Origin: Curtobacterium pusillum
GTDB lineage: Bacteria; Actinomycetota; Actinomycetes; Actinomycetales; Microbacteriaceae
Assembly (NCBI RefSeq): GCF_007673235.1
Contig: NZ_VDZH01000003.1
Span: 124,001-188,000, forward strand
Length of the DNA: 64,000 nt
Direction of reading: 5' to 3'
Position 1 is the stretch's first letter. Each line of letters opens with the position of its first letter. The notes below the pieces were generated by a model, which had not been told where the DNA came from, searched no databases, and saw nothing but the letters and a program-made list of their open reading frames with translations. The position numbers were made by a program, and so were the translations under genes. Shown piece by piece: positions 45,669-55,700 of the stretch.

Positions 45669-45895
45669 TCCCACCGGACTGGAGCGCGCCCCGCTCAGCG
45701 GTGACTCGCCAGCGGCACGCGGGGCGCGCCGACCGAGCCTGCGAGGGAGGAGTGCGGCCCCGCCCCGCGCCTCCAGTCCGTCATCGGCCGGCTCCACCAC
45801 CCGCCGAAGCGACAGATTCCCGCGAACGTTCTGCGGACATCTGTCGCTCCGGCGGGTCCGACCGGAGGGGCCGGCGAGCACTGTCGCCCTCGCGA
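45669..45895. repeat. Intergenic family-1 and family-4 repeats
   Basis: Family 1: CCGGACTGGAGCGCG near 45676 and CCGCGCCTCCAGTCCGTC at about 45764-45781 frame a longer arrangement. Family 4: 45801-45817 CCGCCGAAGCGACAGAT pairs with 45839-45855 (one mismatch), then ACTGTCGCCCTCGCGA. These lie between the convergent Nudix and ABC genes and could act as terminators. Confidence 0.65.
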
Positions 45896-46966
45896 TCAGG
45901 TGAGCGGGGCCACCGCCACGGGCGCGCCGAGCAGGCGCACGGCGACGGCGTCGCCAGCCACGCGACGGTCGCCGACCTCGTGCTGGACGGTCACGACGGT
46001 GTCGTCGTCGAGCCGGACCGTGGTGCGCCGGATCGAGCCGAGGAAGCTCGAGGCGACGACGGTGCCGGTGACGCCCTCTGCCGCGAAGGCGACGTCCTCG
46101 GGGCGGACGAAGGCGATGACCGGGCCGTCGGCCGCCGCGGCGTCGAGCGCGGGGACGCGGAACCCGTACACGAACACGTCGCCGCCGCGCAGGTCGCCTC
46201 GGAGTCGGTTCGACTGCCCGACGAAGTCCGCGGTGAACGCCGACGACGGGGAACGGTAGAGCTCCTCGGGCGTGCCGATCTGCTCGATGTCCCCGGCGTT
46301 CATCACGGCGATGCGGTCGGAGACGGCGAGCGCTTCCTCCTGGTCGTGGGTGACGAACACCGTGGTGATGCCGAGGTCGCTCTGGATGCGGCGGATCTCG
46401 TCGCGGAGGGACACCCGCACCTTGGCGTCGAGGGCGGACAGCGGCTCGTCGAGCAGCAGGACCCGGGGTCGGGTGACGAGCGCGCGGGCGAGGGCGACGC
46501 GTTGCTGCTGCCCTCCCGACAGCTGGTGCGGGTACCGGTCCGCGAAGTCCGCCAGGTGCACCATGTCGAGCGCGTCGATCACCCGCTCGCGGCGTGCTGC
46601 CGCCGGGACCCGGCGCATCTCCAGGCCGAAGGCGACGTTCTGCCGCACCGTCATGTGCGGGAACAGCGAGTACTGCTGGAACACCATGCCGATGTCGCGC
46701 TTGTTCACCGGGGTGCTCGCGACGTCGGCGCCGTCGATGCGGATCGAGCCGGCGTCGATGGCCTCGAGGCCGGCGAGCGCGCGGAGGGCCGTGGTCTTCC
46801 CGCACCCGGACGGGCCGAGCAGCGAGACGAACTCACCCGGTTCGACGCGGAGGGACAGGCCGGCCAGAGCGCGGTGGGCACCGTAGTGCTTCTCGACGGC
46901 CTCGAGCTCGACGGTCGCGCCCGTGGAGGACAGCGACGTCGGCGCGGCGGGGGCGGTGACGGTCAT
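45896..46966 (-). CDS. PotA-like ABC transporter ATP-binding protein
   Basis: A 356-residue ATPase with its own TOBE domain. Walker A GPSGCGKTT, Q-loop VFQQYSLFPHMTV, signature [15 protein letters not shown], Walker B LLLDEPLSALDAKVR, H-loop FVTHDQEEALA; C-terminal FVRPEDVAFAA. It groups with PotA/FbpC/phosphonate-type importers. ATG 46966 overlaps the second permease's stop. It completes a full importer with the three genes upstream. Confidence 0.92.
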   Translation of the reverse strand: MTVTAPAAPTSLSSTGATVELEAVEKHYGAHRALAGLSLRVEPGEFVSLLGPSGCGKTTALRALAGLEAIDAGSIRIDGADVASTPVNKRDIGMVFQQYSLFPHMTVRQNVAFGLEMRRVPAAARRERVIDALDMVHLADFADRYPHQLSGGQQQRVALARALVTRPRVLLLDEPLSALDAKVRVSLRDEIRRIQSDLGITTVFVTHDQEEALAVSDRIAVMNAGDIEQIGTPEELYRSPSSAFTADFVGQSNRLRGDLRGGDVFVYGFRVPALDAAAADGPVIAFVRPEDVAFAAEGVTGTVVASSFLGSIRRTTVRLDDDTVVTVQHEVGDRRVAGDAVAVRLLGAPVAVAPLT

Positions 46967-47799
46967 GCGGACTCCTTCTCGCCGGTGCGCCGCGCGCCGA
47001 TCCGGCCGATGACGACGAGCAGCACGAACCCGAACACGAGCGCGCCGAGCGAGAAGATCGCGGCGACGTACGGGTCGGTCTGCTGCACGAGCACGAGCGC
47101 CGTCTGGAACGTCGTGCGGGACAGGAACGAGGCGAGGGTGTACTCGCCGAGGACGACCGTGATGGTCAGGAAGCACGCGGCCGTGATGCCGCGGCGGAGG
47201 TTCGGCAGGAGCACCCGCCACGTGACCGTCCACCACGAGGCGCCGAGGGACCGGGCGGCCTCGGACAGCACGGCCATGTCCATCGCGGTGATGGCGGCGG
47301 CGATCGGGCGGAACGCGAACGGCAGCGCGATGATGCCGATCGCGAAGGACAGCGTCCACGCGTCCGACCCGAACACCTGCGCGACGACCTGGTACACGGG
47401 GATGAACCCGACCACCAGCACGACGACCGGGACGGTGATCGGCACGATGCAGACGAACTCCAGGACGCGGCGGAGGCGCGGGTACCGGAGGGCGGTGATG
47501 ACCTGCGCGGGCAGGAGCACCAGCAGGACGATCGCCACCGCGATGACGGCGATGAGAAGCGAGGCGCCGAGGCCGTCGAACACCGGCTGGTAGGTCGCAG
47601 CGTTGACCGGGTCCGCGATCGCCGTGTAGTGCGCGAATGTCAGGCTCCCCTCCGTCCCCTGACGGAAGGTGAACTGGGCGAGGGCGACGAGCGGGACGGC
47701 GAACACGAGGCCGATCACGACCAGCACGATCGCGGCGGTGACCCGCGACGGAGCCGCGCCGAAGCGGGGAACGCGAGTCGTGCCTCCAGGCCGGTTCAT
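46963..47799 (-). CDS. ABC transporter permease (PotC-like)
   Basis: A 278-residue permease, six helices, EAA loop LSEAARSLGASWWTVTWRVL. Starts NRPGGTTRVPRFGAAPSRVT; the first codons contain a family-1 half-site (GGCCTGGAGGCACGAC). ATG 47799 overlaps the previous stop. Confidence 0.9.
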   Translation of the reverse strand: MNRPGGTTRVPRFGAAPSRVTAAIVLVVIGLVFAVPLVALAQFTFRQGTEGSLTFAHYTAIADPVNAATYQPVFDGLGASLLIAVIAVAIVLLVLLPAQVITALRYPRLRRVLEFVCIVPITVPVVVLVVGFIPVYQVVAQVFGSDAWTLSFAIGIIALPFAFRPIAAAITAMDMAVLSEAARSLGASWWTVTWRVLLPNLRRGITAACFLTITVVLGEYTLASFLSRTTFQTALVLVQQTDPYVAAIFSLGALVFGFVLLVVIGRIGARRTGEKESA

Positions 47800-48761
47800 C
47801 GCTGCCACCTCGCTGCCCGACGCTGCAGCAGCGAGTAGCCGCCCATCACGACCGCCATCACGACGACCATGCCGAAGGCGAGCACCCCGGCCACGTTCTG
47901 CAGCCCGATGATCGTCTCGCTCGTGAGCTGCGCGCGGATCGTGAGCGGCACGATCCCGCCCTGCGAGATGAGTGCCGCGGCGGTGGCGAACGACGAGAAC
48001 CCGTTCGCGAACAGGAGCAGCAGCGAACCCCAGAAGGCGGGGGCGAGCACGGGCAGTCCGATGCGGCGCCAGTACGTCGCGCGGGAGGCGCCGAGCGTGG
48101 CGGCGGCCTCGCCCCACTGGGACTTGACGCCCTCCAGTGCGGGCATGAACGTCAGCACCATCAGCGGTACCTGGAAGTAGACGTAGGGGATGACGAGCCC
48201 GGGGACCGTGTACAGGAACCCGCCGCTCGCGTTGCGGTCGACGTTGAACGCGGACACCAGCCACGTGGTGACGAGCCCCTGCACGCCGATCGTCGCGATG
48301 AACGCGAAGGCGAGCATGACGCCGCCGAACTGGGCGAGGACGCTCGCGGCCGAGTCGATCATCGACCGGACGAGTCCGTCGGGCCGGAGTGCGGCGAGCG
48401 CCCAGCAGACGACAGCCCCGATGACGGCACCGATCACGGCGGAGGCGGCGGACAACGCGAACGAGCCACCGAAGGCGACGAGCACCGACGGGTCCGCGAA
48501 GGCGGCGAGGTTGGCGAACGTCGGCCGACCGGAGGCGTCGAAGAAGCCACTGCCGATCGCGATCACCGCGGGGACGGCGAGGAAGAGCAGGACGTACGCG
48601 GCGAACGGGGTGAGGCCGAGCCACGCGACGCCGCCGCGACGCCGGACACGGGGTCCGGCGACGCGGCGGGTGGTGGCATCGGCCGGCTGCTCGCTCGTGA
48701 CGAGCGTCGCGCCGAGGGCCGGCGCTGCGGCGCGCTTCGCGCCTGCCGATGCGGTGGTCAT
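47796..48761 (-). CDS. ABC transporter permease (PotB-like)
   Basis: A 321-residue permease, six helices after an Ala-rich cytoplasmic N-terminus (TTASAGAKRAAAPALGATLV). EAA loop WGEAAATLGASRATYWRRIG. It follows the binding-protein gene after 5 nt. Partner of the PotC-like permease. Confidence 0.9.
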   Translation of the reverse strand: MTTASAGAKRAAAPALGATLVTSEQPADATTRRVAGPRVRRRGGVAWLGLTPFAAYVLLFLAVPAVIAIGSGFFDASGRPTFANLAAFADPSVLVAFGGSFALSAASAVIGAVIGAVVCWALAALRPDGLVRSMIDSAASVLAQFGGVMLAFAFIATIGVQGLVTTWLVSAFNVDRNASGGFLYTVPGLVIPYVYFQVPLMVLTFMPALEGVKSQWGEAAATLGASRATYWRRIGLPVLAPAFWGSLLLLFANGFSSFATAAALISQGGIVPLTIRAQLTSETIIGLQNVAGVLAFGMVVVMAVVMGGYSLLQRRAARWQR

Positions 48762-48766
48762 GCTGT

Positions 48767-49912
48767 TCAGGAGCCCATCGTCGAGGCCCACTCGGCGGAC
48801 AGCACCTTGGCCGCGGCCGTGGCCTGCTCGTCGGTCAGCTCGACGGAGTCCTTCGGCGCGCCGCCGGCGGCGTCGAGGGCGTCCTGGTCGACCTTGCCCG
48901 ACTTCTCGAGCGCGGCGAGCGTGGACGGGAAGGCGCCGGCCTGCAGGTACAGGTTCTGCGCGTCGGGGCTGGCGATGTACTCCTGCCAGAGGCGCGCGGC
49001 CGCGGGGTGCGGGGCGTCCTTGTTGATCGCCTGCGAGTAGTACGAGGCGAGGGCCTGGCCCTCGGGGACGACCGTCTTCCAGTTCTTGTTCCCGCTCGCT
49101 CCGGCGGCCGGACCCCACGCGAGGTTGTTGTAGGACCACTGGATGACGACCGGGGTCTCACCCGAGGCGACCGTCGCCTGCGTCGGCAGCACGTTCTGGA
49201 AGTTGCCGGCCTGCTTGAGCTTGCCGAAGTACTCGACGCCCTTCGTGATGTCGTCCGCCGAGCCGCCGTTCTCCAGCGCTGCGAGGTAGACCGCGCTCGC
49301 CGCCTGGTTCGCCTGCGTCGGGTCGCCCGAGATCGAGACCTTGCCCTTGTACTCGGAGCCGAGCAGGTCGTCCAGGTCCTTCGGCGCGGACTTCACCTTC
49401 GAGGAGTCGTAGCCGATCGACATCAGGCCCGTGTAGTCACGGGTCCAGGCGCCGTCCTTCTCCTTCAGGTTCTCCGGGATGTCACTCCAGTTCGCGACCT
49501 TGTAGTCGGTCAGCAGGTCGAGGTTCTGCTGCAGCACCGCGTTGCCGAGGTCGAGCACGTCGGGAGCGGTGGACTGGCCCTTCTGCGACTTCACCGCGGC
49601 GACCTCGTCGGCGCTCGAGCCGTTCGGGTTCGCGGAGTTGATCTTGATGCCGTACTTCTTGGTGAAGCCGTCGATGATCTTGCCGTAGTTGGCCCACGAC
49701 GGCGGCAGCGCGATGACGTTGAGCTGTCCCTCCGACTTGGCGGCCTTGACGAGGGCGTCCATGCCGCCGGCGGACTCGGCACTGGTGGCGGTCTTCCAGT
49801 CGGTGTCGGTGGTGCCGGACGTGCTGGCGGAGCTCGTGGCCGAGCATCCGGCGAGGGTGACGATCGCGGCGGCGGCGAGGGCGATGCCGGCGAGGGTGCG
49901 CTTGTGCTGCAC
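48767..49912 (-). CDS. ABC transporter substrate-binding lipoprotein
   Basis: A 381-residue lipoprotein; lipobox TLAGC (Cys23). Mature domain resembles the AfuA/PotD/2-aminoethylphosphonate-type family: NVIALPPSWANYGKIIDGF, YGIKINSANPNGSSADEVAA, DVLDLGNAVLQQNL, TGLMSIGYDSSKV, SYNNLAWGPAAG. Substrate cannot be fixed: iron, polyamine or a phosphonate are all possible. GTG 49912 has AAAGG upstream. A repeat GAGCAAA..GAGCAAA near 50065-50090 on the minus strand could be regulatory. Confidence 0.88.
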   Translation of the reverse strand: MQHKRTLAGIALAAAAIVTLAGCSATSSASTSGTTDTDWKTATSAESAGGMDALVKAAKSEGQLNVIALPPSWANYGKIIDGFTKKYGIKINSANPNGSSADEVAAVKSQKGQSTAPDVLDLGNAVLQQNLDLLTDYKVANWSDIPENLKEKDGAWTRDYTGLMSIGYDSSKVKSAPKDLDDLLGSEYKGKVSISGDPTQANQAASAVYLAALENGGSADDITKGVEYFGKLKQAGNFQNVLPTQATVASGETPVVIQWSYNNLAWGPAAGASGNKNWKTVVPEGQALASYYSQAINKDAPHPAAARLWQEYIASPDAQNLYLQAGAFPSTLAALEKSGKVDQDALDAAGGAPKDSVELTDEQATAAAKVLSAEWASTMGS

Positions 49913-50124
49913 GGGGTGTGCCTTTCGGGCTGGTGGTTCGGGTGTGGGTGCTGCGTGCGGGCCTGGTTGCCGGCCCTGGATGATCGTGGACTCGGCCGGT
50001 TTCCGGCCCGTGCTGCGGTGGTGAACGGTGGCGGAACAGCGGGTGCGGCTGTACGGTTTGCTCGCTCTTGCTGTTTTGCTCACGTTGGGCGCGCGGTCGC
50101 GTCCGGATCGGCCTGGAGGCACGG

Positions 50125-50562
50125 ATGCAGTTCACGACGACGGTCCTGCAAGCACGGAAGACGGCTACCGGATTGCCCGTCCCGCCGTCCGTCATCGAGG
50201 CACTCGGCTCCGGGAAGCGTCCCGCCGTGGTCGTCACGGTCAACGGGGGCTACACCTACCGGTCGACCGTCGGGGTCATGAACGAGCAGTTCCTCGTGCC
50301 GCTGTCCGCTGAGCACCGGGCGGCCGCCGGGGTGGCCGCCGGCGACTCCGTGTCCGTGACGCTCGAGGTCGACACCCAGCCCCGGGTGGTCGACCTGCCC
50401 GCCGACCTCGAGACAGCGCTGCACGAGGCCGGGGTGCGGGCGGCGTTCGACACGCTCTCGAACTCGCGGCAGCGCGCGGTCGTCGACCCGGTGGTCTCGG
50501 CGAAGGCTCCGGAGACGCGTGCACGGCGGGTGGCGAAGGCCGTGGAGGCGCTGCGCGCGTAG
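50125..50562 (+). CDS. DUF1905/YdeI-like protein
   Basis: A 145-residue protein. The N-terminal DUF1905 beta-barrel (MQFTTTVLQARKTATGLPVP, VVVTVNGGYTYRSTVGVMNE) and a C-terminal YdeI/OmpD-associated helix pair (LETALHEAGVRAAFDTLSNS + RQRAVVDPVVSAKAPETRAR) are the usual arrangement. Function uncertain; some relatives protect against bacteriocins. The GGAGG ribosome site, 6 nt before ATG 50125, belongs to a family-1 half-site (GGCCTGGAGGCACGG). Confidence 0.82.
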   Translation: MQFTTTVLQARKTATGLPVPPSVIEALGSGKRPAVVVTVNGGYTYRSTVGVMNEQFLVPLSAEHRAAAGVAAGDSVSVTLEVDTQPRVVDLPADLETALHEAGVRAAFDTLSNSRQRAVVDPVVSAKAPETRARRVAKAVEALRA

Positions 50563-50574
50563 GGGGCGTGTCGG

Positions 50575-50695
50575 TGCCGTTCCGCGCGTAGGAGGCCGAT
50601 CTGCGCGTAGGAGGCAGTTTCGCGCGTAGGAGGTCGTTCCTTCCGGCTGCCTATGCGCGATTCCGCTTCCCACTGCGCGCGCGATGGGACGAACC
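50575..50695. repeat. Family-2 repeat, copy 2
   Basis: Three GCGCGTAGGAGGC-type units in one orientation (GCGCGTAGGAGGCCGATCTG, GCGTAGGAGGCAGTTT, GCGCGTAGGAGGTCGTTCC), then an inverted partner (GCCTATGCGCGATTCCGC), ending CGCGATGGGACG. Between the DUF1905 and YqhA-like genes. Confidence 0.75.
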
Positions 50696-50764
50696 AGCAC
50701 TCAGGGAACCTGTCGGACCACTCAGGTAGAGTCCTGCTCCCGCCGATCACCGAGAAGGACTCCC

Positions 50765-51382
50765 GTGACCGACACGCTCGACGTCGCCCCTGCCACCCCG
50801 AACCCCGCCGGTCCGCCGCGCCCCACCCGATCCGGCCCACGTGCAATCGGCTCACTGATCTTCCTGTCGCGATGGCTGCAGGCACCGCTGTACCTCGGCC
50901 TGATCGTGGCGCAGATCGTCTACGTGATCGTGTTCATGATCGAGCTCTGGCACCTCGCCGAGACGGTCATCGCGGACCCGGCGCACATCGACGAAGCCAC
51001 CGTGATGCTCTCGGTGCTCGGCCTGATCGACGTCGTGATGATCGCGAACCTGCTCATCATGGTGATCATCGGCGGGTACGAGACCTTCGTCTCACGCGTG
51101 AACACCGAAGGCCACCCCGATCAGCCGGAGTGGCTCTCGCACGTCAACGCGAACGTGCTCAAGGTGAAGCTCGCGATGGCCATCATCGGCATCTCGTCGA
51201 TCCATCTGCTCAAGACGTTCATCGCGGTCGGTGACCTCGGCCGTTCTGGTGGCGGATCGATCGCGGGCGAGAGCTACACGTCAGAGGGCGTGTTCTGGCA
51301 GGTCGTCATCCACATGGTGTTCATCGTGTCCGCGGTCGCGCTGGCCTGGATCGACCGGATCTCCCGCCCGAAGTCGCACTGA
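50765..51382 (+). CDS. YqhA-like (TIGR00645) membrane protein
   Basis: A 205-residue protein with four helices (about 35-58, 75-95, 130-150, 180-198). FLSRWLQAPLYLGLIVAQIV, GYETFVSRVNTEGHPDQPEW and NANVLKVKLAMAIIGISSIH + LLKTFI are family hallmarks. Function unknown. GTG 50765 has GAAGGA 5 nt upstream; TAGAGT at 50727-50732 may be the -10. Confidence 0.88.
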   Translation: MTDTLDVAPATPNPAGPPRPTRSGPRAIGSLIFLSRWLQAPLYLGLIVAQIVYVIVFMIELWHLAETVIADPAHIDEATVMLSVLGLIDVVMIANLLIMVIIGGYETFVSRVNTEGHPDQPEWLSHVNANVLKVKLAMAIIGISSIHLLKTFIAVGDLGRSGGGSIAGESYTSEGVFWQVVIHMVFIVSAVALAWIDRISRPKSH

Positions 51383-51397
51383 CGACGACGCCCGCGG

Positions 51398-52363
51398 TCA
51401 GGCAGCCAGATCGCGGGCACTCCGCACGGGTCGCACCGCGCAGGGAAGCCCTGCGGCTCGCAGTCGCCGCGCGAGTCGATCGACGTCCCACAGGTCACGC
51501 CACTCGAGCCGGATGATCCAGCGCACCGCGGGCACGGTGAGCAGTCGCTCGTGCCGACGCTTCTCGTCGACGATGACCTCGGCCGCCGATCGACCGTTCC
51601 GGTACCGGTCCTGGGTGTACTTCGCGCGGCCGTCGACCTCGACGATCACGCCCTGCTCCGGGAACCAGAAGTCCACCTCGTAGCGGTGCCCCTCGACCAC
51701 GAACGCCTGCTGCAGGACGGGCGCGGGGAGACCGAGCTCGCGGAATACCACACGGGTGAACGACTCCGCTGGCGATCCGGACCGACCGTCCGCGAGGTCG
51801 AGGACCAGCGATGCCGTCCCGCGTCCTCGGTCGTGGGCCGTTCCCCCGACCGCTCGGACGAGCTGCTGGCGGGTGAGCCCTCGGCGCAGGGCAGCATCCG
51901 CCACGACCACCGCGGCCCGTACATCGCCGCGGAGCGCGACGTCCGCCACGGTGCGGGCGACCGAGGTGAACCGCACACCGGCGTGCTCGACGACGTCGTC
52001 TGCGACGAACGGTCGCGTGTGGAGCTTGAGCGACTCCGACCCGGACCGGTACTGCGACTTCGGTACGGTGACGTGGACAGTGTCCGGCCACGGGTACAGC
52101 CAGGGCAACCCGTGCGCGGCGACGGCTGAGACGTGCGAACCAGCAGCGGCGGCACTCCGCCGCCCGAGCCGCGCGAACACGCGGGTGACGTACCGCTGCC
52201 GTGGCCCAGCGGCGTCCCAGTCGGCCCCTCGCACGAAGGCGTTCGGACCGACGCGCACGAGTCGGTCGGGACCGTCACCTGCGGCTCGCCTGCGCATCGT
52301 CGCGCCGGAGCGACCAGCATCCCGCGTGGTGCTGGCCCGGTAGATCGCGAGTGGCTGTTCCAT
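51398..52363 (-). CDS. AbiEi-antitoxin-like protein with DUF559-type nuclease domain
   Basis: A 321-residue protein. The N-terminal part (GATMRRRAAGDGPDRLVRVG, NAFVRGADWDAAGPRQRYVT, SAVAAHGLPWLYPWPDTVHV) resembles the winged-helix and second domains of AbiEi-type antitoxins. The C-terminal part is a very-short-patch-repair-like PD-(D/E)XK domain: YEVDFWFPEQGVIVEVDGRA then RRHERLLTVPAVRWIIRLEW; Asp, Glu and Lys/Arg positions look intact. No toxin partner is adjacent. Such stand-alone proteins are frequent in actinobacteria; role unknown. ATG 52363 has GGAG 3-4 nt upstream. Confidence 0.8.
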   Translation of the reverse strand: MEQPLAIYRASTTRDAGRSGATMRRRAAGDGPDRLVRVGPNAFVRGADWDAAGPRQRYVTRVFARLGRRSAAAAGSHVSAVAAHGLPWLYPWPDTVHVTVPKSQYRSGSESLKLHTRPFVADDVVEHAGVRFTSVARTVADVALRGDVRAAVVVADAALRRGLTRQQLVRAVGGTAHDRGRGTASLVLDLADGRSGSPAESFTRVVFRELGLPAPVLQQAFVVEGHRYEVDFWFPEQGVIVEVDGRAKYTQDRYRNGRSAAEVIVDEKRRHERLLTVPAVRWIIRLEWRDLWDVDRLARRLRAAGLPCAVRPVRSARDLAA

Positions 52364-52458
52364 GTCTCCACGGTCCTGGACGGACGCCGTCGTTCGGCGA
52401 GCCGACAGGCGGAATGTGGACGGGCCTCCAGGCGGACCGCCCTGTGGAGGGGAGAGCT

Positions 52459-52580
52459 TCCTTCCCATCGCAACCGCGCTTAGAAGCCAGATCGCTCGTA
52501 GGAGGCAAGAATATCCTGCCTCCTACGCGCGATTCGGCGCCCCACGCGCGAAACGGCCTCCTACGCGCGATTCGGCACCC
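52459..52580. repeat. Family-2 repeat, copy 3 (inverted)
   Basis: Here the CTTCCCATCGC end comes first (52461-52471), then GCTCGTAGGAGGCAAGAATA and its inverted partner GCCTCCTACGCGCGATTCGG, with a second such unit at 52555-52575. The core TCGTAGGAGGCA..TGCCTCCTACG forms a hairpin. Confidence 0.75.
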
Positions 52581-52586
52581 ACGGCA

Positions 52587-52651
52587 ACCAAGCCGACCAA
52601 GCCGACCAAGCCGACCAAGGCGCCCAAGGCGCCCAAGGCACCCAAGGCACC
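52587..52651. repeat. 9-bp tandem repeats
   Basis: Repeats of CAAGCCGAC (about four) pass into CCAAGGCGC and CCAAGGCAC units. No reading frame here is supported as a gene. Confidence 0.8.
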
Positions 52652-52672
52652 AGACCCCAGCCCACGCAACAC

Positions 52673-52710
52673 GGCGCCGGACGGAACGCACCCGTGTCCC
52701 GTCCGGCGCC
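52673..52710 (-). terminator. 12-bp hairpin after the alpha-mannosidase gene
   Basis: GGCGCCGGACGG and CCGTCCGGCGCC around a 14-nt loop, 27 nt past the stop codon of the minus-strand operon. Confidence 0.65.
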
Positions 52711-52736
52711 GCGGTCTCCAGCGCGGGCCCGCTGCC

Positions 52737-55700
52737 TCAGGCCCGACGCACCCGCAGAGTCACGATCTCGAAGGGCCGGAGCGTGAGCACGACCGGCTCC
52801 CCCGACTCCCACGAGTCCCCCAGCGGGCGTTCCAGCAGGTCCACCGTCGCCACCGAAGCGACGTCGAACCCGAAGTCCACGCCGACGTCCGAGGCACGCC
52901 CTCCCGACGCCTCGTACAGTCGCACGACGACGTCCCCGGAGCGGTCCTCGGCGAGCTTCACGGCCTCGACGAGCACCTGCGGCGACCACACCGTCACGAG
53001 CGGCTCGACCGGAGCGGAACCCGCGACCGTCCGCACCGGCAGGTTCAACCGGTACCCGGAGTCGGCCGCGTCGAGCACCGAGGCGCCCACCCGCAGGACG
53101 GTCCGGAACACGTGGTGCCCCTGGTCGGCGTTCGGGTCCGGGAAGGTCGGCGCACGCAGCAGGGACTCGCGCACGAGCGTGGTGGTGCCGCCGTCGGCCC
53201 GGGTGTTCCGCGTGATGTCGTGTCCGTACGTGGAGTCGTTCGCGACGGCGACCCCGAAGCCCGGCTCGGCGACGTGCACCCAGCGGTGCGCCGACGTCTC
53301 GAAGCGCGCCATGTCCCACGAGGTGTTCTGGTGGGTGGGCCGGTCGATGTGCCCGAACTGGATCTCGCTCGAGGCCGATGCCGCGCGCACGTCGAGCGGG
53401 AACGCCAGCTTGAGCAGCTTCTGGTGCTCGTGCCAGTCGACCTCGGTCTCGATCGTCAGCTCGGGTTGCCCGGCCACCGCCGAGTACCGCGTGGTGAGCA
53501 TCGACGACCCGAACGACCGCTCCACCACGAGCGACGAACCGTCGACGTCGACCGAGGTCGCCGCCAGGACCGTGCCGCTGCGCTGGTAGGCGCGGTCGAT
53601 GTCCCACGCCTCCCACTGGTTCGGGGTGTCCCGGAACACGGTGTACTCCGCGGCGGCCGAACCCGGCGCGACGGCGTCACGACCGGTCGAGTGGTCGACG
53701 AGCGACACGACGTGGCCGGCCGCGTCGATGGTCGCGGTGACGACGCCGGTGTCGAAGACGAAGTGGTCACCGGAACGGACTGGAGGCACGGCTCGCGGTT
53801 CGTCGGTCGGCGAACCTCCCAGGGCGGTCACCCCGTCCGCCGCGACGGGCGAGGCGTTGAACCGCACGACCGTCCCGACGGAGGCCCCGCCACCGACGGT
53901 GTCGGACGACGGCGCGTCGAGCAGGCCGCTGCTGCCACCGGCGAGGGACATCGACGATGCCCCGACCCCGGCGAGCGCCGCTGCCCCACCGTTCGCGAGC
54001 GCGGTCGTCGCGTCGCCGATCAGCCCCTCGAGGGTGGCCGCGACGAGCCGGTAGTTCTCCTCGGCGTTCTCGTAGACCCAGGCGATCGAGGACCCCGGCA
54101 GGATGTCGTGGAACTGCTGCAGGAGGACGGTGTGCCAGGCCTGCTCGAGCTCCTCGTACGGGTAGTCGAGCCCGAGTCGGACGGCGGCGGTCGCGGCCCA
54201 GAGCTCGGCCTCGCGCAGCAGGTGCTCGGAGCGCCGGTTGCCCTGCTTCGTGCGGATCTGCGACGTGTACGTCCCGCGGTGGAACTCGAGGTACATCTCC
54301 CCCGACCACACGGCGGGCGTGGGCAGTGCGGCCTCGAGCTCCTCGAAGACCTGCGCGGGGATGCCGAGGTCGACCCGGGGCGAGCCGTCGAGGTCGTGCT
54401 GGCGCCGAGCGGCTGCGACCATCTCGCGGGTGGGTCCGCCGCCGCCGTCACCGAAGCCGTAGAGCAGCATCGAGGTGTTGGCGACCCCGCGCTCCTTGTT
54501 CTGCCGTTCCCCGCGGTGCAGGTCGGCGGCCGAGACGTCGGAGTTGTAGGTGTCGGCCGGGGGCAGGTGGGTCAGGATCCGGGAGCCGTCGATGCCCTCC
54601 CAGTGGAACGAGGTGTGCGGGATGACGTTCGTCTCGTTCCACGACGGCTTCTGGGTGACGAACCACTTCGAGCCGGCGGCGCGGACGATCTGGGGCAGGG
54701 CGCCCGAGTAGCCGAAGGAGTCGGGGAGCCAGGCTTCGGGGGTGTCGATGCCGAACTCCTCCAGGAAGAACCGCTTGCCGGCGACGAACTGCCGGGCGAG
54801 GGCCTCACCACCTGGAAGGTTCGTGTCCGACTCGACCCACATGCCGCCCACGGGGATCCACCGGCCCTCCGCGACCCGTTCCTTGATGCGGGCCCAGATC
54901 GACGGGTAGCCGTCGCGGATCCACGCGTACTGCTGCGCGGAGGAGCAGGCGAACGTGAAGTCGGGGTCGCGGTCCATCAGGTCGAGCACGTTGGAGAACG
55001 TGCGGGCGCACTTGCGGATCGTCTCGCGGACGGGCCAGAGCCAGGCGGAGTCGATGTGCGCGTGGCCGACGGCGATGGCCCGTCCGGCCGAGCCCGAAGC
55101 CCCGACGGCGAGCAACGGTGCGAGGACGTCCCGGGTGGCCGCGGCCGTCCCGGCGACGTCGTCCGGGTCGAGGGCGTCGGCGGCCCGTTCGAGTCCGCGG
55201 AGGATGTCGGCGCCGCGGGTGCCGTCGGTGGGCAGCTCGGCCATGAGCCCACGGAGGACCCAGAAGTCCTGCTGGAGCTCCCACACGGTGTCGTCCCGCT
55301 CGACGATCTCGAGCGCGCGCAGCTTGTAGATCGGCTTCGAGCCGGCGGTCGAGCGCGACCCGAGCGGGGTGGCGCCCTGGAAGGTGTCGCCGCCGATGTC
55401 CGGGTTGGCCGCTGCCTCGACGTAGAGCTCGAACGACTCGCCGGGGCCGACCTCGAGCGGGACCGTGTCGTTCTTCGGCTCGACGCCCTTGATGGTCGAG
55501 CCGTCCGGACGCCACGCGAGCCCCTCGGCCTGGAACCCGGGGTGCCGCTTCGTGAACCCGAGGTTCACCAGCAGCTCCGCGGTGGTGCCCGGCGCCGTCC
55601 CGAAGTCCGCGGGCACGGTGCCCCGGATCCGGAACCAGGTGGTTCCCCAGGGCCGACCGCCCCAGGCCCCGCCGACCGCGAACGGCTCGTAGTCGGCCGC

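Noticed and set aside
49913-50124. Possible riboswitch before the PotD-like binding-protein gene
   Set aside because: I looked for TPP, glycine and similar cores on the minus strand and found none; only a direct repeat GAGCAAA.
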